The notes beneath the pieces are model-generated. The model was given only the letters and a program-made list of their open reading frames with translations. It searched no databases and was not told the DNA's origin. From the NCBI GenBank assembly GCA_030705665.1, contig JAUZQA010000221.1, positions 1-7,039 of the forward strand: 7,039 nt of DNA, in the 5' to 3' direction. Position 1 is the first letter of the stretch. Each line of letters begins with the position of its first letter. Shown here piece after piece: positions 1 to 5,687 of this stretch. The stretch comes from Bacillota bacterium. GTDB lineage: Bacteria > Bacillota > Bacilli > Bacillales_B > DSM-18226. The position numbers were made by a program, and so were the translations under genes.

Positions 1-394
1 ACTCGTTAAAGTTTCGATGCAGCATCAAAACCAGATTTTTATCATGGTCATAGTGAGCTAGCAAAATCTTATTTACGAGTTGTTCCAATTCCTTTAATAG
101 AACACGCTCCGGTTGATGGTGGGTATCAAGGATGAGGTCGATAAGCTCTTCATCTGATAGCTCTGTCACTGGGATTTCTTTGTCAGGTCTTGCTAAAAAT
201 TCGTCGTATCCATTCTGTACTTCGGTAATGAAATCTGATGTGATCCCTGCGGCTTCAATCGCAGCTTCAAGGGTACGCTCACCTTGACAACAATAGTCGA
301 TGTGCAGTTCATTCAAGCGTGAAGTAATGGTAGGGAAAAAAGTGACAAGTTCCCCCAGTTTAGTTTGGCTGTTGATAGCGATAATTTCGTTCAT
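1..394 (-). CDS. ric: RIC/ScdA-family iron-sulfur cluster repair di-iron protein (N-terminal part, cut by window edge)
   Basis: The 131 readable residues begin with a ScdA_N (DUF542) domain carrying the family signature H31-I-D-Y-C-C-Q-G38, followed from about residue 80 by the start of a hemerythrin-like helical domain. Candidate iron-ligand histidines are visible at H92/H93 and H114/H117 (AHYDHDKNL). Family members are cytoplasmic di-iron proteins of roughly 220-245 residues that restore Fe-S clusters damaged by nitric oxide or oxidants, so about half the protein lies beyond position 1. The ATG at 394-392 is preceded by a strong GAGGAGG ribosome site (402-408 on the minus strand). It diverges from the ferrochelatase gene, and a good sigma-A-like promoter lies upstream. 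Family assignment is firm; the symbol (ric, scdA or ytfE are all used) is by homology. Confidence 0.9.
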   Translation of the reverse strand, partial: MNEIIAINSQTKLGELVTFFPTITSRLNELHIDYCCQGERTLEAAIEAAGITSDFITEVQNGYDEFLARPDKEIPVTELSDEELIDLILDTHHQPERVLLKELEQLVNKILLAHYDHDKNLVLMLHRNFNE

Positions 395-485
395 TAGGAT
401 TTCCTCCTCGATTTTTATAAAAGTTATTTGTTGTTCCTGCTTGCTATGTCCTCATTCTAGTTCATACCGAGGAATTCACCCTTGA

Positions 486-504
486 CCAAGATCAATTTTC
501 TTGG
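486..504. promoter_or_regulatory. Inverted repeat CCAAGA-N7-TCTTGG in the ric leader
   Basis: A perfect 6-bp inverted repeat with a 7-nt spacer lies about 35 bp downstream of the predicted ric -10 box and about 90 bp before the ric start codon. It could be an operator or a leader hairpin. Regulator unknown. Confidence 0.3.
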
Positions 505-538
505 AAAAAAATAACCAGCTTCTAAACTCTCATACGAG

Positions 539-566
539 ATTATTGAGAAAAATTGACGGCCGTCAA
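539..566 (-). promoter_or_regulatory. Predicted sigma-A promoter of the ric gene
   Basis: Read on the minus strand, TTGACG (566-561) is followed after 16 bp by AATAAT (544-539). These match TTGACA and TATAAT at 5/6 and 5/6. It points toward the ric start with a leader of about 140 nt. The -35 box forms one arm of the perfect palindrome at 552-567. Prediction from consensus only. Confidence 0.5.
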
Positions 567-567
567 T
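552..567. promoter_or_regulatory. Perfect 16-bp palindrome overlapping the ric -35 box (candidate operator)
   Basis: ATTGACGGCCGTCAAT is a perfect 16-bp palindrome between the divergent ric and hemH genes. One arm supplies the -35 element of the predicted ric promoter, so a bound dimeric regulator would block it. It does not match the Fnr (TGTGA-N6-TCACA), Fur, PerR or Rex consensus as I know them. It could instead form a short hairpin, since ACTTTTTT follows on the plus strand, but a terminator between divergent starts makes little sense. Confidence 0.45.
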
Positions 568-622
568 ACTTTTTTAGGAACCATCCGTTATGATGATTAC
601 GACTTACATCCCTTTTATAGAA

Positions 623-641
623 GTAAACTTCCCCAGTTTAC
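623..641. promoter_or_regulatory. Inverted repeat GTAAACT-N5-AGTTTAC upstream of hemH
   Basis: Perfect 7-bp arms flank TCCCC. It sits 4 bp before a second, longer dyad and about 90 bp before the hemH start. The arrangement fits an operator or a leader hairpin; the sequence gives no regulator. Confidence 0.35.
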
Positions 642-645
642 CCGT

Positions 646-671
646 TGCCCTTGAGAATTGTCTCAAGGGCA
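646..671. promoter_or_regulatory. 11-bp dyad overlapping a candidate hemH promoter
   Basis: TGCCCTTGAGA and TCTCAAGGGCA are perfect 11-bp arms around ATTG. The downstream sequence TTCTATTAAGG has no U-run, so it is not a good intrinsic terminator. The left arm contains the candidate -35 box TTGAGA, and the right arm fills the promoter spacer, which favours an operator reading. Confidence 0.4.
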
Positions 672-680
672 TTCTATTAA
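651..680 (+). promoter_or_regulatory. Candidate hemH promoter
   Basis: TTGAGA (651-656) is followed after 18 bp by TATTAA (675-680), which would place the transcript start near 687, about 40 nt before the hemH ATG. The -10 match is weak (4/6). An alternative -10 is TATGAT at 589-594, but it lacks a good -35. Confidence 0.3.
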
Positions 681-728
681 GGCTCAAAGTAAGCCGTGGG
701 ATAAATAAATAAATGAGGTGCGGGATAG

Positions 729-1676
729 ATGGTAAAAAAGAAAATGGGTCTGCTCGTAATGGCATATGGCTCCCCGGAAAAAGAAGGGGATTTAGAACGA
801 TATTATACAGATATACGACACGGACAAAAGCCATCGGCTGAATTGATAGCGGATTTAAGAAATCGTTACGATGCTATTGGCAGAATTTCTCCGCTGGCAA
901 AAATAACGAGGGAACAGGCAGCAAAACTTGAAACACACTTAAATGAAATACAGGATGAAATTGAATTTAAGATGTATCTCGGGTTAAAACATATAGAACC
1001 TTTTATTGAAGATGCTGTAGCAATGATGCATGAAGAGGGAATTGAGGAGGCTGTAAGTTTAGTTCTGGCTCCCCATTTCTCCGCCTTTAGTGTGAAAACC
1101 TATAACGCAAGGGCAAAAGAAGCAGCAGCAAAAATCGGCGGACCTAACATTACTACTATTGATAGCTGGTATAAGGAGCCTAAATTTATTTCGTTCTGGA
1201 GCAAAATGATTAAACAAGTTTATGACAGAATGCCGGAAGAAGAAAGAGCAGATTCGATGCTTATTTTCTCTGCCCATAGCCTGCCAGAAAAAATTCTCCA
1301 ATTTCAGGATCCCTATCCTGATCAGTTGCGGGAAACAGCGGCCTTAATTGCAGAAAGTGCCGGCATTTCAAGCTATAGTGTCGGCTGGCAGAGTGCTGGC
1401 AGAACAACGGATCCATGGCTTGGCCCGGATGTACAGGATTTAACAAGAGAATTGTACAAAGAACATCCATATAAGGCATTTGTATATGCCCCTATCGGGT
1501 TTGTTTGTCAACATCTCGAGGTGCTTTATGATAATGATATTGAATGCAAAGCAGTAACAGATGATTTGGGAACAGCCTATTATCGCCCAGAAATGCCGAA
1601 TGCAAATGATGAATTTATTGATGTCATGTCAACGGTTGTACTGAAAAGGATGGCAGAGAGTTTTGTCAAGATTTAG
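729..1676 (+). CDS. hemH: Ferrochelatase (coproporphyrin ferrochelatase type)
   Basis: At 315 residues this matches the usual length of the soluble, monofunctional Gram-positive ferrochelatase, which inserts ferrous iron into coproporphyrin III (the substrate in Firmicutes) late in heme synthesis. Catalytic residues fall at the same numbers as in B. subtilis HemH: Y13 in MAYGSP, H183 in SAHSLPEK and E264 in HLEVLYDND. Other family blocks are [13 protein letters not shown] (85-97), [10 protein letters not shown] (113-122) and [12 protein letters not shown] (228-239). C260 stands just before QHLEV; I recall another residue there in B. subtilis. ATG at 729 follows TGAGGTG (714-720). In Bacillus this gene usually lies in hemEHY. 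Here it is followed by a cupin gene, so it may be a second copy or a relocated one (inference). Confidence 0.95.
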   Translation: MVKKKMGLLVMAYGSPEKEGDLERYYTDIRHGQKPSAELIADLRNRYDAIGRISPLAKITREQAAKLETHLNEIQDEIEFKMYLGLKHIEPFIEDAVAMMHEEGIEEAVSLVLAPHFSAFSVKTYNARAKEAAAKIGGPNITTIDSWYKEPKFISFWSKMIKQVYDRMPEEERADSMLIFSAHSLPEKILQFQDPYPDQLRETAALIAESAGISSYSVGWQSAGRTTDPWLGPDVQDLTRELYKEHPYKAFVYAPIGFVCQHLEVLYDNDIECKAVTDDLGTAYYRPEMPNANDEFIDVMSTVVLKRMAESFVKI

Positions 1677-1750
1677 ATAGATGTTTTACCTAATGAAAAG
1701 TATGCAAGGCAGCCTAAGCAGGACAATATTTCAAATAGGGGTGGATCAGA

Positions 1751-2065
1751 TTGGAAAAAATGGAGATTTCCGCATTTACAAGATTTAGAGACAGGGGATT
1801 TGGAAAAGCAGACTTTTACAAGAAAGGATTTACAAATGGTTTCCTTTTGAATTTCCTGCCAAAACAATTGATGCCTGAGCATTGTCATCCACAATCACAG
1901 TTATTTTTTCATGTTCTCAAAGGCGGAGGAACATTTATTTCGGACGGTAAAGAAACAGAAATAAAAGAAGGTAATATTCTTCATGTCCTGGGAACGGAGA
2001 AGATTGGTTTTGTGAATGCAAATGAAGAAACGACTATATATGTAATACGCTGCTTAGTAGAATAA
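1751..2065 (+). CDS. Small cupin-domain protein
   Basis: A 104-residue single-domain beta-barrel protein. H44 and H46 in MPEHCHPQSQ form the HxH of cupin motif 1, followed by H54 and the turn KGGGTF. The usual glutamate after HxH is replaced by Q50, and motif 2 (about EGNILHVLGTEKIGF, 72-86) lacks the standard histidine, so metal binding may be partial or changed. I chose the TTG start at 1751 because AGGGGTGG ends at 1744, 6 nt upstream; the in-frame ATG at 1760 would be 15 nt away. The gene is 74 bp after hemH and 19 bp before the next gene, with no terminator on either side, so all three are probably co-transcribed. Substrate unknown; similar small cupins act as sugar, amino-acid or metal binding proteins. 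Confidence 0.75.
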   Translation: MEKMEISAFTRFRDRGFGKADFYKKGFTNGFLLNFLPKQLMPEHCHPQSQLFFHVLKGGGTFISDGKETEIKEGNILHVLGTEKIGFVNANEETTIYVIRCLVE

Positions 2066-2084
2066 ACAAGGTGGGGAGTATAGG

Positions 2085-2453
2085 ATGGGATTAACTTTAT
2101 ACTGGCATCCGCAATGCCAAACCTGCAGAAAAACAAAGAAATGGTTAGATGAACATCAAGTGCCGTATGAGATTTTTCATATTGTTAAAACCCCTCCATC
2201 CCGAGAGGAATTACAGGAACTATATGAAAAAAGCGGATTGGAATTAAAAAAATTTTTTAGTACCAGCACGAAAAAGTACCGTGAATTAGGCATCAAGGAT
2301 CAATTAAAGACAGCAACAGAAAAAGAATTACTAGATTTGCTATCTTCTGATGGAATGTTATTGAAAAAACCAATCGTAACAGATGGGGAAAAAGTCATTA
2401 TTGGATTCAAAGAAGAAGAACTCGAGAAATACACAACAAATTCCCGAAAGTGA
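2085..2453 (+). CDS. ArsC/Spx-family thioredoxin-fold protein, YusI-like
   Basis: 122 residues of the ArsC superfamily. An N-terminal beta strand (TLYWHP) leads into the redox motif C11-Q-T-C14 followed by RKTKKWLDEH, then the block SGLELKKFFSTSTKKYRELGIKD (about 50-72) and the C-terminal strand signature KKPIVTDGEKVIIGF (94-108) typical of the family. The layout closely resembles B. subtilis YusI. Spx and MgsR, which bind RNA polymerase, share this fold and a CxxC, but the overall sequence looks like the YusI branch, whose function is not established; true arsenate reduction is not implied. ATG at 2085 follows AAGGTGGGGAG (2068-2078). Probably the last gene of the hemH-cupin unit; a REP hairpin begins 30 nt after its stop. 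Confidence 0.85.
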   Translation: MGLTLYWHPQCQTCRKTKKWLDEHQVPYEIFHIVKTPPSREELQELYEKSGLELKKFFSTSTKKYRELGIKDQLKTATEKELLDLLSSDGMLLKKPIVTDGEKVIIGFKEEELEKYTTNSRK

Positions 2454-2482
2454 AAGATTTGTGCATCAAATCCTTAGGGGTT

Positions 2483-2520
2483 GAAACAAAGGTGAAACAA
2501 AGGGACGGTTCCGACGTTTC
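2483..2520 (+). repeat. REP-like palindromic element, copy 1
   Basis: A ~38-nt element built of a 10-bp direct repeat GAAACAAAGG (2483-2492 and 2494-2503), the core GGGACGGTTC (2502-2511) and a closing GTTTC (2516-2520) that pairs with GAAAC. It is in the opposite orientation to copies 2 and 3. The hairpin is followed by CATTTTTTC, so it may also terminate the upstream hemH-cupin-yusI-like transcript. Confidence 0.7.
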
Positions 2521-2635
2521 CATTTTTTCAATCCCTAAATATAGGAATCTGGGAATCCCCAAAAATCTTCGCATTCTAGCTTATGCCAACCACTTGCATT
2601 ATTCTTCAAAACGGGTTAGAACGAATTCTGAAAAT

Positions 2636-2672
2636 GAAACACACGAACCGTCCCCCTGTTCCCCCCTGTTTC
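2636..2672 (-). repeat. REP-like palindromic element, copy 2, overlapping the RAYT stop codon
   Basis: On the plus strand it runs from GAAACA (2636-2641) through the core GAACCGTCCC (2645-2654) and a tandem CCCCCTGTT duplication (2652-2660, 2661-2670) to TGTTTC (2667-2672). The ends pair as GAAACA/TGTTTC. Read on the minus strand it has the same plan as copy 1. The RAYT stop codon TGA (2673-2671) uses its last two bases. Copies 1 and 2 form an inverted pair 115 bp apart, like a BIME. Confidence 0.75.
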
Positions 2673-3453
2673 AAGCCCTAGAAATAAGACTCAAAGAAAC
2701 CCCAAAAATTCGTGCAGCTTGGCGTAATGATAGCCCGTCGATTTCTTTTACTTTACGAAGCACTTCTTGTCTCGTCACCTTAGGCAGACTTTTCACTTGT
2801 GCGATCTCCTCCGCTCCAAGCCCAAGCAACTTCATAATTTCAAGCCTTGCTTCTTCATCTGTTAATCTTTTTTGCCGTGGTTGATCTTCCAGGCATTGGT
2901 CATCATTGTTTTGTTCATTAAATTGTTTAAATTTTTCTCTAGCAATCGTGATATCATCGGAAAACATTTTTATAATAGCACGACAATTGAGCAAATCGGT
3001 TGGATCGTTCTGTTTGTCATAATACCCAGGACAACTGCTCCATTTCCAGGCATCACACCGTCTAACGATTCCGGCTTTAACTGGGTTTTGGTGAATATAC
3101 CTGACTGCTGTAAGTAAGTATTGTTTCGTTTCAACATTTTCACTTTTAAACCGGTCCTGAAAAAGATGGCCTGTCGTTCTGTATTTCCAGTTGTAGTAAC
3201 CGGCGTAACTCACCCCTATCCGTTTCATTGTAGTGGAGATATCTTCATTTCCCTCTTTGATGAGCAGATGTACATGATTGCCCATCAAACACCAAGCGTA
3301 AAAAGTCAACTCACATGTAAGCTTATATTTTTTGAGAATATCGAGGAATTGCTTCCAATCTTCCTCGTCATGAAAAATCTCCTGCCTGTTGGCTCCTCTC
3401 CACATAATATGATAGATTTGCGTTTTACTTTTCGTTCTTGCTTGCCGAGGCAT
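2671..3453 (-). CDS. REP-associated tyrosine transposase (RAYT), HUH/Y1 family
   Basis: A 260-residue single-strand endonuclease of the IS200-like Y1 superfamily. The N-terminus MPRQARTKSKTQIYHIMWRG is typical of RAYTs. The HUH pair is H60-V-H62 in MGNHVHLLI. The family block GHLFQDRFKSE is at 95-105, and Y119 in RYIHQNPVKAGIV is the likely catalytic tyrosine by position. After residue ~195 comes an added tail whose end (about 227-260, LSLRQAARIFGVSLSLISRA) reads as a helix-turn-helix. RAYTs cut and join ssDNA at REP sequences; they are normally single-copy and domesticated. I start at ATG 3453, preceded by GGTGA at 5 nt; GTG codons four and three positions earlier would lengthen it slightly. 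The stop codon overlaps REP copy 2. No frame damage is seen, so it may be active. Confidence 0.92.
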   Translation of the reverse strand: MPRQARTKSKTQIYHIMWRGANRQEIFHDEEDWKQFLDILKKYKLTCELTFYAWCLMGNHVHLLIKEGNEDISTTMKRIGVSYAGYYNWKYRTTGHLFQDRFKSENVETKQYLLTAVRYIHQNPVKAGIVRRCDAWKWSSCPGYYDKQNDPTDLLNCRAIIKMFSDDITIAREKFKQFNEQNNDDQCLEDQPRQKRLTDEEARLEIMKLLGLGAEEIAQVKSLPKVTRQEVLRKVKEIDGLSLRQAARIFGVSLSLISRA

Positions 3454-3496
3454 GTTCGTCACCACATTTCATTTCATTTTCTTATTCTGTGAAGAC

Positions 3497-3550
3497 CAGC
3501 TCTTTGAGATTGATTTCCCGCCGCGAGCTGATGACCTTCTAAATGGTCAT
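3497..3550. other. Two small inverted repeats in the RAYT leader
   Basis: CAGCTC (3497-3502) and GAGCTG (3525-3530) are 6-bp arms 22 nt apart, directly followed by ATGACC (3531-3536) and GGTCAT (3545-3550) with an 8-nt loop. They lie 45-100 bp upstream of the RAYT start and could fold in its mRNA leader or be binding sites. No clear -10/-35 pair was found for the RAYT. Confidence 0.25.
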
Positions 3551-3612
3551 GAGTATTTCTCACTAGTTTCGATATTGTTCTTGCCAACCAAATCATTTTG
3601 ATTGAAGCGCGG

Positions 3613-3783
3613 TTACTCCATTAATGCTTGGATAAAGCCTTTTTGTCGAAGTTCCTTCAAAGGACTTGTTGCTATCAATTTTTCATAAGCTTTTCCCGAC
3701 TGATTGTAAAAAAGGAGGTTATCATTGGGGTTGTAAACTGGACAGGAGATTCTATTTTGGTAGAAATGAAGCTGTTTTGGCAT
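3613..3783 (-). CDS. Possible 56-aa ORF or gene remnant, unidentified
   Basis: The minus strand is open for 56 residues from ATG 3783 to TAA 3613, and open in frame for seven more codons upstream of that ATG (WYLGSNPH). The protein starts MPKQLHFYQNRISCPVYNPN, and its second half is hydrophilic and helix-like, with codons typical of the neighbouring genes. I do not recognise it. No ribosome site precedes the ATG, though TATAAT stands at 3812-3807 without a good -35. After the stop the same frame stays open for 20 codons ending in EKYS. This looks more like the C-terminal end of a decayed gene than an intact small gene. No signal peptide or membrane helix is visible. Confidence 0.25.
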   Translation of the reverse strand: MPKQLHFYQNRISCPVYNPNDNLLFYNQSGKAYEKLIATSPLKELRQKGFIQALME

Positions 3784-4431
3784 GTGTGGATTGGAGCCAA
3801 GATACCATTATAGATAGGGGTTTAAGGCTGGGATGAGAATAAAGGCAGAAGGATATCCAACCGTGGATTGACCCCTGCTGATAGCAATCTTTCTAGTTAC
3901 TTAAGGTGCCTTAACATATACAGTGCTTTTTTGGAATTCCGTCATTTTATTTCAACGATGAGAATAGGGAATACCCCGGTCTTACAGATAATTGAAATGG
4001 TAGAAGAAGAATGATGGAGATTTCGATAGGAAATAAATTGCCGATAGACGTGGGTTTCTTTCGTTAACTCGTATCACTTCAAGCTGTGCTCCAGTCCCGG
4101 TGGCGGGACGGATGGGATTATTTCGGCTAAACGACGTTTCCCACAATTTGGAGGACCCTTTTGTAAAAAATATGGTGGATTGATGATATCCTAACTTAGT
4201 TCTTTTATAAAATACTTCATCCAATGATAAACTCCTGCTTACGTTTCAAAAAAACAATTTGGTTGCTTATTTTTTCTTTTAAAATAGATGTGAATTTTAT
4301 TTCTTCTTTGGCGAATCATACATCCATACAAGGGTGATTCGTTAAACAAGATTAAGATCCTTCCGAAGAAACCTTCCAAACTTCCATGAAATTTCCGCTA
4401 AAAACGTATGTTACCCTGTTCACCCAAAAAC
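3784..4431. other. About 650 bp with no convincing gene
   Basis: Neither strand carries an ORF with both a start signal and a recognisable product. An 80-codon frame on the minus strand (4224-3982) has only a distant AGGAG and no family features. Local structure includes a TTAAGG-TG-CCTTAA dyad (3901-3914), a GC-rich GTCCCG-GTGG-CGGGAC hairpin (4094-4109) standing out in AT-rich DNA, AAACG-A-CGTTT (4129-4139), and CGAATCA/TGATTCG arms (4312-4318, 4335-4341). Nothing matches a riboswitch, T-box or tRNA that I can recognise. Probably decayed DNA of the accessory island. Confidence 0.5.
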
Positions 4432-4470
4432 GAAACACAAGAACCGTCCCCATGTTCAAAAAACTGTTGA
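4432..4470 (-). repeat. REP-like palindromic element, copy 3, running into the rbsR promoter
   Basis: The first 26 nt (4432-4457) match copy 2 at 24 positions, including GAAACACA and the core GAACCGTCCC (4441-4450). The remainder is diverged (AAAAAACTGTTGA against CCCCCTGTTTC) but keeps CTGTT at the right distance. Its end overlaps the TTGACA box of rbsR (4467-4472). Orientation is the same as copy 2. Confidence 0.7.
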
Positions 4471-4496
4471 CATGAATTCCTGGTAAGGTTTAAAAT
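4467..4496 (+). promoter_or_regulatory. rbsR promoter
   Basis: A perfect -35 TTGACA (4467-4472) is followed after 18 bp by TAAAAT (4491-4496, 5/6). Transcription would start near 4503, inside operator 1. The -35 begins within the end of REP copy 3. Confidence 0.65.
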
Positions 4497-4499
4497 ACT

Positions 4500-4517
4500 T
4501 ATGAAAACGTTACCACA
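4500..4517. promoter_or_regulatory. RbsR operator 1 at the rbsR transcription start
   Basis: TATGAAAACGTTACCACA has a perfect right half (GTTACCACA) and a degenerate left half compared with operators 2-4. It covers the predicted start of transcription and ends directly before the rbsR ribosome site TTAGGAG, which fits autorepression. The inner TGAAAACGTTACCA also comes close to the Bacillus cre consensus, so CcpA could bind here as well. Confidence 0.7.
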
Positions 4518-4532
4518 TTAGGAGTAGAAACC

Positions 4533-5534
4533 ATGGCAAATATAAAGGATGTGGCACGAGAAGCAGGTGTTTCTGTTAGCACTGTTTCGCGTGTAATAAA
4601 TGATAATGGTTATGTAAGCGATGACAAAAGAAAAAATGTTTTGAACGCCATGGATATTCTTGGATTTCGTCCTAGTAATATAGCCCGAGGGCTGGTTAGT
4701 GGTAAGACTTATACGCTTGGTCTCGTGATACCCGATATTTCCAATCCATTTTTCCCGGATATTGCTCGGGGGGTAGAGGATGAGGCAATTGAAAACAATT
4801 ATAATCTTATCCTTTGCAATTCCGATTGGAAAATTGAACGTGAGGACATGTACATTTCTTTATTAATTGAAAAAAGATGTGAAGGTGTTGTTCTAGTCGG
4901 GAGCCGCAGCTTGGAAAGTGATTTGCTGAAAATAATTGGTAAGATGCCATTTGTTTCGGTGGATCGTGAAATGGTTCAAGCAGGCCATTCAGTATGGGTT
5001 GATAATGAATTAGGGGCTTATACTGCAACTAAACATTTATATGAAATGGGATATAGGAGAGTAGTACACATAAGTGGACCAACAAGTGCAAGGACTGCAA
5101 AGGCACGTTTGGCTGGATATATGCAAGCTGTTGAAGAATTTGGGCATCACGAACCACAAATCGTGGAATCAGATTTCAGGAGAAGCGGGGGCTATGAAGC
5201 TGCGTGGAAAATTCTTGAACAGGAAGGCAGCCATCGGCCGGATGCTATTTTTGCAGCTAATGATCTAATGGCGATTGGTGTTTTACAAGCTTGTGAAAAA
5301 TTAGGCATCAAATGTGGGACAGACTTAGGTGTTGTCGGCTATGATGGAATTGGATCAGGCGCATACACATCACCAACTTTAACAACTATTTTTCAACCAG
5401 GTTATGAAATGGGAAGAAGAGCCTGTCAGTTGCTTTTGGAGGAGATTGTAAATCCGAGCAAACGACGTATAAAAGAAGTATTTAATTTTGAATTACTGGT
5501 TCGTTCGTCTACACAACGAATGACAGAAGAATAA
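4533..5534 (+). CDS. rbsR: LacI-family ribose operon repressor
   Basis: 333 residues, the normal length for LacI/GalR repressors. The N-terminal helix-turn-helix is residues 4-23 (IKDVAREAGVSVSTVSRVIN), with a hinge helix near SNIARGL (48-54). The rest is a periplasmic-binding-protein-like sensor domain: LGLVIPDISNPFF (62-74), SVDRE (142-146), AANDLMAIG (241-249) and VVGYDGIGSG (267-276), positions that bind sugar in ribose-type regulators. Ribose specificity is inferred from the adjacent rbsK and rbsD. ATG 4533 follows TTAGGAG (4518-4524). It should act in the cytoplasm as a dimer that leaves DNA when ribose or a derivative binds. CcpA is a close relative, but this gene's context argues for a local regulator. 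No terminator follows; a 219-bp gap with two operators separates it from rbsK. Confidence 0.9.
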   Translation: MANIKDVAREAGVSVSTVSRVINDNGYVSDDKRKNVLNAMDILGFRPSNIARGLVSGKTYTLGLVIPDISNPFFPDIARGVEDEAIENNYNLILCNSDWKIEREDMYISLLIEKRCEGVVLVGSRSLESDLLKIIGKMPFVSVDREMVQAGHSVWVDNELGAYTATKHLYEMGYRRVVHISGPTSARTAKARLAGYMQAVEEFGHHEPQIVESDFRRSGGYEAAWKILEQEGSHRPDAIFAANDLMAIGVLQACEKLGIKCGTDLGVVGYDGIGSGAYTSPTLTTIFQPGYEMGRRACQLLLEEIVNPSKRRIKEVFNFELLVRSSTQRMTEE

Positions 5535-5565
5535 TTAAGAATCTCATAACATATTTTTTAATTGT

Positions 5566-5583
5566 TGTGGAAACGTTACCACA
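5566..5583. promoter_or_regulatory. RbsR operator 2 in the rbsR-rbsK gap
   Basis: TGTGGAAACGTTACCACA is palindromic except for one base pair, and extends one more paired base each side (TTGTGG...CCACAA). It lies 32 bp after the rbsR stop. Centre 5574.5, 122 bp from operator 3. Confidence 0.8.
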
Positions 5584-5687
5584 AATGTAGATATTAATCC
5601 AAATAATCAACATTAATCATGCAGCATTAAGGAATGAAATCAGGAATATACAAAGATTTTAGAGCCTTTAAGCTGATTCATGAACAA

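Larger units (their letters stand above)
2483..4470. mobile_element. RAYT/REP module between the hemH unit and the rbs operon
   Basis: One RAYT gene and three copies of its likely cognate REP element occupy the space between two otherwise compact transcription units. Copies 2 and 3 flank the RAYT in the same orientation as the gene; copy 1 is inverted. No terminal inverted repeats or target duplications of a classical insertion sequence were found, as expected for RAYT systems. The outer limits are my choice, set by the outermost repeats. Confidence 0.45.

Noticed and set aside
646..680. Intrinsic terminator or attenuator before hemH
   Set aside because: The stem is strong, but the following TTCTATTAAGG lacks a U-run; an operator explains it better.
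2085..2453. Calling the CxxC protein an arsenate reductase or Spx
   Set aside because: The fold is shared, but sequence blocks match the YusI branch and no arsenic genes or Spx-specific context are present.
2483..2672. CRISPR-like repeat array
   Set aside because: Only two copies, in inverted orientation, with no regular spacers and no cas genes; they fit REP units beside a RAYT.
2450..2884. 144-codon plus-strand frame after the YusI-like gene
   Set aside because: It overlaps both REP units and the end of the RAYT; the translated sequence has no domain character and the start lacks a ribosome site of its own.
2872..3492. Open frames on the plus strand across 2872-3117 and 3121-3492
   Set aside because: They lie antisense to the well-supported RAYT gene and have no family features.
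3982..4224. 80-codon open frame on the minus strand
   Set aside because: AGGAG is about 12 nt from the ATG, there are no recognisable motifs, and composition is uneven; kept only as part of the unassigned region.
4533..5534. The LacI-family protein as CcpA
   Set aside because: Its own operators are repeated around rbsK and rbsD and it heads that operon, which fits a local ribose regulator.
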